Source: Paragonimus skrjabini miyazakii
Taxonomy: Eukaryota > Platyhelminthes > Trematoda > Plagiorchiida > Troglotrematidae
DNA length: 64,000 nucleotides
Reading direction: 5' to 3'
NCBI GenBank assembly: GCA_014338405.1
Contig: JTDE01002004.1
Location: 13,453 to 77,452 of the forward strand
In this document: positions 1-12,544 of the stretch, one piece after another
Numbering within the stretch: the stretch's first letter is position 1
Layout: every line of letters starts with the position of its first letter
Translations under genes and position numbers: made by a program
Notes under the pieces: model-generated
Told to the model about the DNA's origin: nothing
Seen by the model: the letters and a program-made list of their open reading frames with translations, nothing else
The model's database searches: none

Positions 1-289
1 GGCGTCTATGATTGGCCCATTCCATTTTTAATGCATCAATTCAAGTGGGATTCTTCAAGGCCATCAAAACACTATATATATGCAGACGTTCGTCTGCATT
101 GTCACCTTTGGTTTGAGAGCAAATACATTCTCAGCTAAGGTCACGGTATTCTGTGTTATTCTGGGGTTTCCGGGTATTGCTAAGCTCTGTGCTACGTTCC
201 GTGATTCGTATTGTCGTGCGCTAGACATTTGGTGATTATCATTGACCACGAGGGTCATAACAATTACTGTCTAGGCTGCACAGAGCTTA
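1..289. other. left edge, probably the rest of retroelement 1
   Basis: A 64-codon open frame at 64-258 on the - strand may be the integrase C-terminus or 3' flank of element 1, but I cannot match it to a motif. Nothing else recognised. Confidence 0.3.
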
Positions 290-885
290 GAGTTTTCATG
301 TGGTGCGCCAAACGAGCTGTATAGTTGCCGTAGTCGTAAGCTGTTGCAGGGGCAGATGAGACGACTTCTCCCAATAACCTAAGAGTTTAACTAAAATTAG
401 CTCAGTTGCAGTAGCTTTCAACTTTTTCACTGTGTTCCGTAGGCCTAAAAGACCCGAGGGATGTGCCACGCTCCCTAAGGTACTAACATACGCACCAGTA
501 GCGGCTTTTAGTTGACGTTAAAAACTCCCAACCATCCCTGTTGATGCCGAATGGTGAGCCGTAGTGGGAATGTGCTTAAATTTGCTTGCATCCTAGGGTA
601 TTTAGATGGTTGCGAAGTTTCCATCGATCTAAGATCTGTGGTCGTATATGCTGCACAACCAAACTGTGCCCCTACTGTTTCTGAGGACTAATTGGGTAGT
701 GGTATGACTGTAGACCATTTTGTGAAGCGGTCGAAATATGTAACAGATGAATCGAGCCATCTGATGATGGTGATGAGCCAACTACAGTTGATAAGAACGT
801 GCTTCTGACAAAGAAGTAGTTCCGAAAGGACCTTGTGTGATGGTGTACTTTCGAATTCTGGCGTTCGAAACGTGTGCGGCTTCAT
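290..885 (-). pseudogene. integrase remnant, element 1
   Basis: The - strand frame at 688-885 ends in YFDRFTKWSTVIPLPN, the second-beta-strand region of a Ty3/Gypsy integrase core (DRFTRW...IPL). Further left, broken frames keep LRLLGEVVSS and a distal piece with YTARLAHHM, as in the region after the integrase core (LRLPGEF..., H...L). The usual leading residues of the core are altered and stops interrupt it. Confidence 0.7.
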
Positions 886-1373
886 TTGTAGGCATCGTGG
901 TTTAGTTCAGGCCATACGACATACAGTTACAAGTTTAATTGTAGCTAGTATGGCCAGGTGAGACAAGTTGTGCAGTGTGTCAAACTGTATTGTAGAAGGA
1001 TGCACGGGGAAGTGTCGCGGGGGATAGTCCTCCTTGGTTTCCCTAAGGTGCAGATCAAATTTTGAGAGAGCTGCTTCGACAAAGACACCCGATCCCCGGA
1101 TTAGCTACTGGCGTGGCAGCCATGGCGTCCGCTACGACGTTCGGTATTTAAGACTTGTCGCATATCAGCCATTAACTGAAAGATGTTGTCCATGGAGAAT
1201 GCCTGTCCATTGAAGTGTTTAGGGTGTTGATTAACGATTTATGAATATCCTGCTTTTTTCGAATGATGGAGGTAGCGGATGCCTAGGTAGATTGCAAGTA
1301 ACCCTCTTCTAGCCATAATCCAGTGGGATTCCGCAAATTGTAAACGTTTGAAGAAGGAGACTAAAGGCTGCCA

Positions 1374-1800
1374 TTATTTACCAGCGACACCGACAGCTGT
1401 GTCGGAAGCCTCGGTTACAACTAACAGCGATGCCTTCAAGTCATGAGGAGCAAGGAAAGCTGAGTTGGCGGCCGCATCTCTGCGCTCAGTTAGTGCGGTG
1501 TGAACAGCTTTTGTGAAGCTATTGGCTGCATTGTATTGGTATTGCGCGGGTATGAAACCCCTGTAGTAGTTGACCAAACCGCTAAGACGACGAATTCGGC
1601 TGAGGATATTCACGAATGACTTGGACCTTATCCGTTACTGCGGCGATTCCGTTTTCTGAGATCCAGAAACTGTATGGTCGTCTTGCCTAGTTCGTGTTTG
1701 CCGGAGTCTGTTGTGACGCACTGTTGGGTCATGCACACCAGTAAAGCGCCGTGTTCCTCTTGTGAAGAATTAGTCACTTGTTGACAACGATACCTGTCAC
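1374..1800 (-). pseudogene. reverse transcriptase thumb / RNase H start remnant, element 1
   Basis: The - strand shows GKHELGKTTIQFL, then VTDKVQVIREYPQP, then RRLSGLVNYYRGFIP in another frame, then LLVVTEASDTAVGV. This is the typical Ty3/Gypsy path from the end of RT (NPxKCxFG..., LGH, V.KV..I...P.P, F.G..NYYR.FIP) into RNase H (L.TDAS..A.GAVL). The first RNase H aspartate of TDAS is replaced (TEAS). At least one frameshift lies near 1600. Confidence 0.8.
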
Positions 1801-1862
1801 TTAGGTGACTTACTAAGTCGACAGCCTGATAAACAGATTGGAGAAACTTCGCTCAAACCGCG

Positions 1863-2440
1863 TCACAAAGCCGCAATTTTTGCTCTTAAGGCTTTGAAGT
1901 CTGTTCGACCACGTATGAGGATAGCCAGTTTGTCGGAACGGCACGTATCCAGTATGGGACGTGAAATATAATGTGGTACACTTAACTGACCAAGTAGTTG
2001 TTGGAAGCGCTTCACAACTTGATCAGCGATTTTCGCTGTCTCGGTGAGAGTTAACGAAAGAGTAACAGAAACTGTTGCGTGCGCCACCCCCGGTAATCTT
2101 TTGAGCCAGCGTTCCCAGGGGAGAGACTCGTCCATATGCGAACTGTCCAGGAGTGTTTGTGCGTTTATCGTCTTGCCTTAGATCGTGAAGACGTTGCACT
2201 CGGGTCTTTACAGAGGGTTAATATCTGTCTTCTTGAGGGCCATGTATCCACGCTCTACCGGTTGGTTTACTATAGTGTCGCGAAGCTGTAGGGTGACTTC
2301 AGCCAGAAGCCCGGCGAACAAATGACAGGACACTGTTTAATCGGACAAAAGTGCGATATTGAAAAGTGCTGCCTCCGGGTAGACAAGTCCGAGAAGGGTG
2401 TAGGTTTCCAAGTGAAGGGACCACTAAAGCATTGGTATCT
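1863..2440 (-). pseudogene. gag remnant of Ty3/Gypsy element 1
   Basis: On the - strand, a run with LQLRDTIVNQPVERGY and then, after stops and a frame change, ESLPWERWLKRLP followed by LTETAKIADQVV. This is the order of conserved capsid segments in Ty3/Gypsy gag: the RD..NPP...Y segment, then LW...LP, then A..AD. The right end near 2440 is uncertain because the upstream part is poorly conserved. In-frame stops separate the pieces, so no gag protein is encoded. Confidence 0.65.
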
Positions 2441-3648
2441 TGGAATGGACAATCTTTTTGCCTAGGTAAAAATGCCAGATATCGGGCGTTGATTTCGAGG
2501 TTGTAAGTGGTTAAACATTAGTAGGTTAATCGAATAAAGTTATTTATAAATGATTGTAAGATTTCCGCATCAAATTCAGCACGAACGAAGTCAAACAGTT
2601 CGGGCGTTGTGTTTAACTTGTTTGTAATAAATGGATTTAGAAGACCACAACGTTACAGGCAACAACTTGCACATAACTTTGTGTTCTTTTCAATGACTAG
2701 GTTGGTCAAAGGTGGACCGTGCTTCCGACGGTTTTGAAAGCAATTCATAGGTTCGACTGGGTGAAGTGATTTTCGGAAGACCTCACTGGCCAGTTGCAGG
2801 GTTGATATGCAAACTGGTGCTATTGGGGTTGATTCCCTGATCCACTTTCGTGTGGTGACTGGAGAGTCTTCTGTCTGTTGTTGTTTGGAGGCTTGAAGCT
2901 GTCGATGGGAACGCTCTACCAGTTTGTTAGAAGATTGGTGGTATGTGATATTTTCAATATGTTCACAACTAAGCCTGCATGTTGTACCACGGAAGTGGTT
3001 GTGCTGGGACTATGGGCCTGTGTATGTGGTAGTTGTTGGAAGTAATCCCAAAATGACTACCATTTGGTGACGAAATGTCTTGACAACATTCTCTGTGGTA
3101 ATGTCTGGTACAGGAGTAGATATTGGTCAATGTGTTAGATGATTCACATGGGTGAGCGGAAAAATCCTCCCATCGGAAGGTAGGGATAAACCAAAAATAT
3201 ACAAGGGGATATGTGGTTATCGAGGATTTGTGTTAGGGAAATGGCCAGATGAGGATATATGGCGATGTCCATTATTAAGCAGGCAGTGTAAGCAGAGTTT
3301 AAAGTGATACATATTCTACAAAAGTTGCTAGCAAACGGGTCGATAATTTGGTGTTGCAGTGTAGCGCGTGCCACCCGAATGAGAATAGAAGTGAGAATGT
3401 ATCAGAATGAGAAAGTTGTTTGTCGTTAACTCGTTCCTGTCAGTTTCCCCAGGCTTGAAACTCTTTCAACCTTCTTTGCGGATAGCGTCTGCAGTGACTA
3501 GCAGATCCTAATATTTAACGAATGTTCATCGTGAACTGCCTGATGAACTCAAGACAACAGATTTTGCGATAAACCTGAATGTTCGATACGTCGTTATGTA
3601 AGTAAACTAGTAGTCAATCGTCACTCAGATCGGTGAATATCCGGTCTT

Positions 3649-3942
3649 CTAACAGAGTGCAGAGATGTTAAATTGACAAGCAAACTGCGCTGAATACAAT
3701 ATCTGGTTGAACTGAGGGGGACATTTAACGGGAAAGTGCGTGGGGTTGTGGTTCTCCATTGCCAAACTGTCTACTGCATTTACTGCAACATTGTTTAGAG
3801 ACATTCGAGCGCTTGAGTTGACTTTAGAATGCGATAGATTGATAACTTCATTACTTGACTGATTGCCCTTATTTAACACCTGTTCGGTTTTTGGATCGAC
3901 GCCAGCGTACATCTTTAATCCACATGAAGAATTTATGAACAT
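3649..3942 (-). other. unrecognised 97-codon open frame
   Basis: The longest open frame of the 2.5-10 kb stretch. Asn/Ser/Val-rich translation (MYAGVDPKTEQVLNKGNQ near its start) without a membrane segment or known motif. It could be an exon of a - strand gene, but I see no convincing splice pair. Chance is a fair alternative. Confidence 0.15.
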
Positions 3943-4831
3943 TGTGGTATTGTCTAACGGTTTGTTTATCCCGACAGTAAAAACTAAACAATATTCGAAT
4001 CAGGGATAAGAAGAGCTTGCAATGCTTTGGTGTTGTTTTAAGTGGCCAGATAATTTTAGGTTCGACTTACTGACGTAAAAATTCCAGTATTTGACCATCT
4101 AGGGTAATTTCGTAAGGATAGGTAATAATCCCAAATTTGGGGACACGTTTCAACAGTAAACAGAAAAGCTGTTCTTGGTTCTAGTTGTCTTCAAGTACGA
4201 AGTCGCAGTGGACACAGTAAAATCAGTGCCACACGTAACATGGTCCATATACTGTTACGTTATACAGGAATATAATTATGTTCACGTTGAAACAAGCCAA
4301 ATAGAATCAGTATTGACATCTAGGGATATGCCGAACTACGTTTGTGTACATCGTGGGTCGTGATTTAACTCTTGCCGTAAATATGGCTTCGACTTAATCA
4401 AACCACAATGGATTATTATAAATACAGAAATTGCGACGCCGAATTGTTGTAGAGGACTCTGTGAGGTCATTGCCAAACTCATGGGCGGGTTGAGATACTC
4501 AAATTGTGGATGCATACAAGGCAAAAAAGCTAGTCACGTGGGTTTAATGATTTTTTTTAACAGTGAAAAATGAACTGTAATTAGTCTCGATGGAAAATAA
4601 CGATCGAAGTTGAGGAGCAGATTCACTGAACATTGGACACCGTTTTTGGAATGTTGAACACCGTGGCGAGGTAGTGGAGAAGTCCTGACCGTAGTTGATG
4701 CCCTGAAGCTAAGTGGTTGAAATACAATCCGACGATAGAGATTGTTAGCGGAGTGCTAATCACGAGTGCCTTAGCAAGTACTAATGTAGTGAGGGCGAGA
4801 GATCGTCCTATACTACTTACTCCATTGCTTT

Positions 4832-5098
4832 TTAGTAGCGGAACGAGAGCATAGATTTTGACATTGAAGTAGCTGCAGAAAAAATACCCGAAGAAACATC
4901 AGAGTGCAGCATCACATGAAATGGTTCTTGGTGCATAAAGGAACTGAACATTGGCGCCTGTGACAACCGTGACGGTGTGGGCCCAGTACCGTACGTAGAT
5001 GAGTATTTTTGTTTGTTGTCATGTTTAAATTCATAACCCATGTGTTGCTTTCCTGAATAAATAACCCTTGCGCTATCCACGTTCTTGGTACACAACAC
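4832..5098 (-). other. unrecognised 88-codon open frame
   Basis: Ser/Met/Phe-rich translation (contains YSSTYGTGPTPSRLSQAP). A strong donor-like GTAAGT follows just after its stop on the - strand, which does not help the frame. On the same strand as the frame at 3649-3942, so both might belong to one gene, but nothing proves it. Confidence 0.15.
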
Positions 5099-6926
5099 TA
5101 GCTATACATACTTATGTTTATTTTGAAGTTTGCATCTCTTTCAGTCTAAATTCATGAAGTGTTACTGAACTTAGAATTAATTGATCGCAAACGCCGATAT
5201 TTTAGACTCTCAAATTGATTCTTAACTACCAAACAATGACGTGCCTGAATGGATTAAAAGAAATTCCACGATCGTTTTCTCCTTCATTACCGATTTAACG
5301 GCAACGAATTTATACATCGGTGTGGACCGAATCTGCAATCACTGACTTGAGCTTTTACAGAGGAGTAATAATAAGGACTATGGCTTGCGAAGCGCTCTCA
5401 AGTAAGAGAACTGCCAAATTAACAAAACGAGACCTCTCATTGTTGAATCGGTCCTGCACTGTCTCTGTTTCCAGAATTAAAGAATCTGGCTCTCAGAAGG
5501 TCCCGAAAAAGTCGAATGAGGTGTCCTGCCGAGGATATGTTGGAGATAGGTTAATAGACACAATCAGAAATTCGGATGTTTGACTGAAAATGACAGAACA
5601 TTATTGTGTTAGCTGTCAATTTTAATAACGGCTGAACCCACGTAAACTATGACGCGTTTGTTGAATCAACTGAATTTTGTCTAGCAAATTTGCCCAGCGT
5701 TTGGCCTTACCACTGACTATCATTATCATGGGCACAGTGAATAAACAAATGGACTAGTTCGCTGACGATTTTTGGATATGATTTCTGCGTCTGAAAATGA
5801 ACTCTGTCAGTTTAGAACATATCGTGCGTCATGGGATGGTTTCTGTTGTCAGAACTATTCTCCCGTCAGCAAATGGCCGATCACCTCTAATTCGTCTTCT
5901 ACAACAACCGGTCTACAATGTCTCTGCCCGTTTGTCAAATTCGTTTCGTGCGCCATCTGCTGAATACATAGTTACGCGAGCTTATTAAGTTAGATCACAA
6001 TTTTGAGATATAGTGCTATTACTAACCGAGTGCCTTTTTCAAACCTCACATTTTTGATTCTTTTGATGCTTAAGTTTTAAATCTCATTATCTTACTACTA
6101 GGGTACTCCATAAAACTGAAACTCTAATAACTATGCAATGGAAAAGTAGACATCTTCAAGTATTGCTATATTCTAAGACTGTATTTTTAGATCGTGATTT
6201 TACTGTGCTTTAGGGATATTGTTTGTTGCTAGGATCAGATGAAACCCTAACCGGTGTGATGCTTTTACGGTGACATTCTTACTGACACTTCAACAGCGAA
6301 ATTCATGCCTGCAACGTTTGTCTTTGAGAAAACTGGTGTCAAAAATGCACAGTTGACTAAAAGTGGATATTATTTTCGTTTGTGACTGGAGAGGACTGGT
6401 GAATTATTTCCCTGTGTCATTAGATGTCAACTATCTATAGTCCATTAGTGATACTACGGGGCATCGCAGAATAAACAAATCCATTGTTGTGAGTCTGGAA
6501 GAACGGTGAGTACACTAAACAACAACGACAAAGAATGGGGGGTTATGCACTGTTCAGTGTATTCACGGTGAAGGTGATTTGCAGACGCTTGTCATATGTC
6601 TTAGTAGCAGCATCGAAATGTTCCCACCCGTCGCGTGTGCTAACCGCAAACATCTAACGCAATTATCTCTGAAGAGGAAGCTATCAAATGTGTTTGTCTG
6701 TGTTATACTAGATTTTCAGGCAGAACCCGGACTTACTTTGCGGAAACTCACGTAATCTGTATTTTCAAAGTTTAACGCCACTAAACCGTTTGCTCAATAG
6801 AGGCGAATATCTTGTGGAGAAAATGATAATCCAGACTGTGTGACGGATTAAAGCAAATAGGAAGAAACTTACCAACTAGTGTGCCAATTGGCTACGCCAG
6901 AACCTATCTAGTTTAGCTTGTTTGTA

Positions 6927-6960
6927 CATAGACGAATCAGTCATCATAGACGAATCAGTC
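6927..6960. repeat. short tandem duplication, 16 bp identical, period 18
   Basis: CATAGACGAATCAGTC occurs at 6927-6942 and again at 6945-6960, separated by AT. Confidence 0.9.
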
Positions 6961-9900
6961 GAGGGGTAAACCAAAGTTTCCATGACTAGCGGACGAATTC
7001 TGCCACTAAGTATAGGAGCTGATCTCACTGTTTTGGTTTACAGTTCAGCTGCCTGCATTTTGCTATGCGAATAACATTCGAAAGTGACATGAGTGATCTT
7101 CCATCATTCTTGTCCAGGCATTCAATGAAACTATACGTTGGGCAAGGCATCCGTACACAAATGAACATGGGGAGCTTCGATGTTTGAGCAACGCAGCATC
7201 CAATTCCTTTCAGCTTACAGTCGAAAAAGTACTCAGCGGATTGAAGCAAGTGATTTTAGCACATTTTGGTAAATTAACATTCCTTCCGGATTGTTTAAGC
7301 GTTGACTAGACTAGTTTGAAAATACTACATTTACCTTCCCGAACTACTTTAAATTGTGCCGTTCATGGTCAGCATTTATTCGGTTTTGTGGTTGCATCTC
7401 TGCAGTACATTGTTGTTTGAAGGTGCTTATTTTAAATAAACCATTCACTAGAATATCGTTTATTTTTCGCGCACTGGTGCTAGAAACCGGGTGATCGGTA
7501 AAGTTCGGTTTGGATAACGCACGGTTTACCTTTTGTGCAGGAAGTTGAGGGACGTAGGCTCACAATCTGAGCGTTAGTCTTAAAAGGAGGGTTCAGGGCT
7601 TGCCGTTTGAGGCTTGAAGCTTGATTGGAACGAGAAATACAGTAAGTAACGGTCAATTCGTAAGTACCGCAGTGCTGGCAACTCACCTAATGCTTCACGT
7701 GAGTTGAATTCTCGAGGATGCGGTTTACAGCCCTTTTTAATAGACACACGCAAAATCTTGCACTTTATAAACGAATGTACCGACTTTAATTCTATCCTCT
7801 ACAACTGTATCTAAATTACCGAAGCTTTATTTCTACGTAATCTCACTTTAAATTTGGAATGAATTGTGATGATCACAAACTAAAACCCCACAAACCGGTT
7901 AGACATGATTTTCTAGCTTATATACTCAGAAGATTACTGTCAGTTTGCTGTGGTTTCTATCGGGTCTAAAAAGTTGGTAAAGTACCAAACAGGCTAGAAC
8001 GGGATCAGAAAATTGCGCTCAGATACACGGTGAACGGTTGTTGGTCAGGCTGTGATAGAGCGAGTGGTTCTCGTCAGCTTGTGTTCACACTGGATTCGAT
8101 TAAAACAGATGCTAACCAACGCGGATCAGGCTACTTCAGGATAGCGACTTTGTGCACTTCCATTGTCACTCAAAAAGTTGCCGTCAGGTCGATCACATGA
8201 TTGATCACCAACAGATGATTATGTGACAGGTTTGCTTACATTAGTCAAGTATAACTGCGTATTCCTTAGAAAGAAGGCGCATACACCGATTCGTTGACGT
8301 TGTAGCGCCCTTTTGCGATTGAAACAGGTGGATTGTGGATGATACATTTATGATGCTTACATCTTAAATGGATGAACTGTACGTAATAGATACTACTGTG
8401 TAGACACAATGAAGTTGCATTCAGTGTTCCTTGAACGCTTTTGTCAAACATCTTCTTGGATAAAGAATATGGTTGTTTTTCTTTGTTAAGCAGCTGCCTA
8501 AATGTTGCTGGTGAATTTATTATTTCAGGTTAGCAATGATCGATAACCTATGTGAGTAACCCCTTAGGGTCAGATTTGCGTGAAAGATTTTTTATTCTCG
8601 GTCCATCGCGTCACGTGTGCGCACCGCTCATTTTACTGAGCAAGTGTGTCCCTAAAGAATCGAAAGCTTCGATTAATTGTGTGTTCTGTTGGTGTTCAGT
8701 TTATATTTGGCCATAGCAGTATTGCTGTACACATAAAAGTTAAGTGAAGCCAAAGTATTGTTCATCGAACGAATTTACTGTTCAATACATGATATCACTT
8801 CGCCGCTGTTTACTGTTGATTGTCGTAAAGAAGGGTGAATTACTTTTTAACTGAGAGTTTCAGGAGCGGATAGCTCAACACACAACAATTTTCCTGCTAT
8901 CCTAAGTTAGTACCTTACATATGTGCATAACATGATAAAGACCAAATAGCGGGGCAAACTTGTCAGTTAATATCCTGGATTGCCCCCAGTATATCATCCA
9001 CATATATTTCGTGCAACGAAATATTACGCACTACTCACATTGAATAGTTGAGTAGGTCTAAACTCTTACACACTGATGCTGCTACCTCGCTTGGTGGGTA
9101 GACATTTGGAGTCTGAATGCCAAGTATAGCGGACAACTCGTTGTCTAAATTGTAAATTCGAATATCCAACTCTGCTAGAGGTCTATGGTCGCCTTGAGCA
9201 GTAGGCGAGACCACGGATGATTTAAACCGATCAACATCAAACTCGGTTGCGATCGTTCCGTATGTGAAATTGAAACCGGAACCAGAGGCTCAGAGGGATG
9301 TCGCACACTGTAGGACGATTGCTACTATCTATACTCTATGCAGCAGGAAATTAGTATCTGGTAAACAGTTTAGACCGACCTTAATAATGACCTTAGTGGC
9401 GACAGTTTTAGAACTGTAAATAGTTTAACTCTGCCTAGCCGAAGTAAACGATTATTTTTAGTCCGTCTATTGTTTTGTATCTAATGTCTCCTATCGCAGC
9501 ATAACGAAGTCCACTTCCCCAACGCGATTAGGAAAGTCTTAATACTGGCAGCCAACTGTTTTGAGTTGTTTACTTGAAATATATAAAATATTTTTAGTTC
9601 CTCTTCCTACTCTGCTGGACACGCGCCTACAGCTGGCCAGGGAAACCATAACATTCAACTCAGCTCGGTTGATCACTCGCAGTTTACGCACCTGATGTGG
9701 TGTCATGTCACAAAGTCGGTGACTCAGTACCAAATACTGGAGATCTCAGAGTACGCACGTTCAAATAGGTTACTATAATTTGCCACGGAAATAGCGGGAA
9801 TGTTGACTAGTAGATTTCAGAGAACTGAGATGAAAATGGCGACTATATAAGCTACGCAAGGATGGAGGTCATACTTTTGCGGGTCAATAAGCATATGGTT

Positions 9901-10043
9901 TCTCCGGAGGTAAATCGATGTCTAGGTGAGTATGTCATTTTCCTGAATGGTATGGCTTCCTGGGATTCGTTGATCCCGCTAGCCCGACCAACCATTCAAG
10001 CGATATCACTGTCAATCTCATACACTTCACTCTCCTACTTTTT

Positions 10044-10048
10044 CTATC
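10044..10048. repeat. candidate target site duplication, left copy (CTATC)
   Basis: Five bases directly outside the left LTR, repeated at 13508-13512 outside the right LTR. Short enough that chance cannot be excluded. Confidence 0.5.
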
Positions 10049-10250
10049 TGTGGTTATTCCAGAAATACAGAAGTGAAGTAATTTATTTAGCACAACCTCA
10101 TAACTATTTTCGAAGCAGTAGTAATAACATCCCGAACTGAGCAAATCAGGTATTTATCTCTCGAGCACAGTTATACGTCTTATTGTCAACAGTTTGATAA
10201 AAAAACAGTAATGAGATATAGGGTTAGTGATAATAATCGTATCCGCCACA
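10049..10250 (-). repeat. LTR of element 2 (3' LTR in element orientation)
   Basis: Starts TGTGG and ends CCACA, a perfect 5-bp terminal inversion. Its internal sequence (ccagaaatacagaa, agcagtagtaataacatccc, ggtatttatctctcgagc, agttatacgtctta) recurs in the same order at 13314-13507. The outer flank is CTATC. Confidence 0.82.
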
Positions 10251-10252
10251 GT

Positions 10253-10493
10253 TTAAACGAGAGTTAGGATTGTTATCGTTTCTGCGTTGTTTTTTTTGAG
10301 GCGTTCAGACAGTTGTAACTGTAGTGGTTTTTTCTCAACAGCATCTTCAACCGAGGGACCTGAACCTGAAATAGACTGAGAAACATCGGTATTAGTAATA
10401 AGCATTAAAGGGATATAAACAAGTAAATTGTAGGAAAGTTGACCTATGTGTTTACGATGGAGAGATCCGTCATCTAAATAAAAAAAGCGTAGG
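10253..10493 (-). pseudogene. pol tail of element 2 next to the 3' LTR
   Basis: An open frame on the - strand ending three bases before the LTR, with KKPLQLQLSERLKKNNAETI. Its place is that of the integrase C-terminus. The Arg/Ser/Lys-rich piece resembles the RRSxRxRRPP tail of such proteins only vaguely. The integrase core that should come before it is absent. Confidence 0.4.
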
Positions 10494-11080
10494 TTACTGA
10501 GCACAATAATACGTCGGAAGTAATAGGGAGTTTATTTTGATTTTGTAAAATTCAAGAAATCTCTGCCGGACACCGCAGTTCCAGCCATTACGTAACGGAA
10601 TAACAATTGCATAGTGGTATATTCGAGTGTCACGAATCACATCAGAACGAGAATCTTGAAGTGGCTGAGTCAATAAACCATCTGAATCACCACCTTCTCC
10701 GGAGTCAGCATACCGAGATATATAATCAGCATGAGAAGTGAATTTTGCACTGCGATGCTGATTGTTATAACAGTATGCGGCCAAAGCAACACTCCATCGC
10801 TGAACCATGACCGCAGTAGACTTAGCAAGGGATTTGTTAGAATTATAAATGAATTTAAGGGCTTCATAATAAGTAACTATAATGAAATAAACACCGAACA
10901 AGTATTCGTGAAGTCTGCTGATCGCCCAGTAAACCGCTAATGCTTCCTTTAGTGTTTGAGCATATCCACGCCATGCTGAACCGGGGGGGGTCTCGAAATG
11001 CAAATAATACGATTATCCTCTTGTACTAACACACCACCCATAACCGTTGGGGACGCATCAGCAAACAATGTTGATGGCAA
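10494..11080 (-). pseudogene. RNase H domain of element 2
   Basis: Starts with DASPTVMGGVLVQED in one frame and continues in the 170-codon frame 10494-11003 with YAQTLKEALAVYWAISRLHE, LFGVYFIIVTYYEALKFIY and HRSAKFTSHADYISRYA. The first Asp (DAS), the Glu (KEAL) and the last Asp (HADYISR) of the active site are present. The third position, normally VTDHEALK, is VTYYEALK, so one catalytic Asp is lost. The C-terminus runs into the linker before integrase and then stops. Confidence 0.88.
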
Positions 11081-11084
11081 CTTC

Positions 11085-11980
11085 GGAAAAACGTGCATTA
11101 TACTGCAGCAGAAGACAAAATTCAATAGAATTCGAATAGTTCATTCATGTAATTCAGTTCAAAAAAATTATTTTGAAGAAGAAGATCAAATAAAGGTTTT
11201 GCCTTATCAGCGAAATTAGGAATGAATCGAGTGTAATACTAAAGAGAATCCATCAAAATTCTTTGGAGTGGATGTCTTAGATAAAAGTGATACACGCTCA
11301 CGATCAGGACGATAATCATTCTCATCAACAAGAACTCCTAAACATGAGAACTTGGACGTACCAAAATGCATTTGGAAGAATTAACAGCAACGTTTAAAGA
11401 GCAAAGGCTTTCTAGTAGGGCATACAATCGTTCATCATGAATACGCGAGGTTGGCGCGTGCACAATAATATCATCCTGGTAGATGGAAACATCCTATAGA
11501 TTGGCAGTAATGGTGTTCATAACATCTTGAAATATAGCAGGTGATACATTCAGGCTGAAGGGCAGAAAATTATACCGAAACATTTCGGAGTGTTGCTGGT
11601 TGCAGAGCACTGGAGGCCTCGTCAAATGGAATCTGTAGGAAAGCATCGTTCAAATCAAGCTTTGAAAAATTTTTAGAACGATGAAGTTGATGTAGAATAT
11701 CCTCTGGTTAAACAGTGGCACAACTCTTCTGCAAAAGGAATTTGTTGGGCTGGAGTCGATAATCACCTTCATGTGCAGTGCAAGTCGAAGATTGTAGAAG
11801 CGTTACTATCTTTCTGAACAAGCTGATCGATTGCTTTTCCGACAGGTTCATTTAACCCGACAGGAATGATTTGTCGCTTCATAAAACTCGGGTTGCCTGT
11901 GAGTTCGAACGAAACTGGTTTAATACGCATACCGCTAGAAGCGTGGGAACACTGAAGAAGTAGACTGCGCATTTTGATTT
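11085..11980 (-). pseudogene. reverse transcriptase of element 2, frameshifted
   Basis: The - strand reads, with breaks: ELTGNPSFMKRQIIPVGL and IDQLVQKD (the pre-RT segment, usually K.R.IP..L), then PEDILHQLHRSKNFSKLDLN, AFLQI, YNFLPFSLNVSPAIFQDV, the catalytic YQDDI at 11467-11481, HDERLYALLE, and finally NFADKAKPLFDLLLQN of the thumb. The two aspartates of YxDD are intact, but a stop lies just before that motif and several frame changes are needed. Not functional as it stands. Confidence 0.85.
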
Positions 11981-12049
11981 ACGTGCATCTAAGAACAGTG
12001 AAATGGAAATGTTCAAAAGTTTCATATTTCTCAAACGAGCGGTCGATGG

Positions 12050-12523
12050 TCAACGAACAGTAACCAAGAAGTGGAAATCGTTGACACTGGTCTGAGAATC
12101 AGAACGTGTGAATTGACAAGAATCGAGAATTATTGAAGCTTGTCCAGCGATCCTTTTGACAGAAGTTTCTGTAGTTACCGTCTTCAGGCACTTTATGAAG
12201 TCAAGAGGGATACATGATCCAGCGCTGCACGTATTAACAATGAATGAAAGTTCAATAGAATTAATGACAGGAGAGATTCGCTTAATGTGACTGGTGGAAT
12301 TAGCAGAATGAAAATCAGATCCCAATTTACAATCGCTAAAATTGTGTTGCGTAAAGGAAGACCTTGATCTGTAACAAACGGATTGAATGTGATCATTTTT
12401 GCCATGCTGGTGACATAGGGCATTACAAAAGTGTAGAGTGATTCGAAAGTATTTAGAATACTGCGTTCCCTTGATCCAATTCATCAGTAACGATAGGAGA
12501 CATACGTCGCGAGGTGTTAACAT
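12050..12523 (-). pseudogene. gag zinc knuckle and aspartic protease of element 2, catalytic Asp lost
   Basis: A single open frame of 157 codons. The N-terminal part has a CCHC knuckle (CHQHGKNDHIQSVC). The rest matches a retroviral-type aspartic protease, whose family motif D-T/S-G is here IVNTCSAGS: the Asp codon is AAT (Asn) at 12233-12235 and the Gly is Cys. That would inactivate the enzyme. Flank residues (CIPLDFIKCLK) agree with related elements. Confidence 0.78.
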
Positions 12524-12544
12524 TTCGTTTACTCTCTTCAGTCA

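Larger units (their letters stand above)
290..2460 (-). mobile_element. decayed Ty3/Gypsy LTR retrotransposon 1 (internal part)
   Basis: Fragments in the order gag, reverse transcriptase thumb/RNase H start, integrase, reading right to left on the - strand. Gag traces lie at about 1863-2440, RT/RNase H at 1374-1800 and integrase at about 290-885. Each piece matches the family only in short runs that change frame, and stop codons interrupt them. Gag and the RT thumb are only a few hundred bases apart, so protease and most of RT are missing. I found no LTR pair. An old, dead copy. Confidence 0.8.
2470..10043. other. intergenic stretch without a recognised gene
   Basis: AT-rich, with scattered open frames of 60-97 codons. 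The most protein-like are 3649-3942 (-), 4832-5098 (-) and 5320-5583 (+), rich in Ser/Asn and without any recognised domain. A 16-bp tandem duplication lies at 6927-6960. I see no RNA gene and no transposon motif. Confidence 0.5.

Noticed and set aside
3540..3570. CTGATGA motifs (here and at other places) as possible hammerhead ribozymes
   Set aside because: No matching GAAA core and stems at the right distance could be found by eye.
10731..10940. + strand open frame over element 2
   Set aside because: It is the mirror of the RNase H coding sequence on the - strand.
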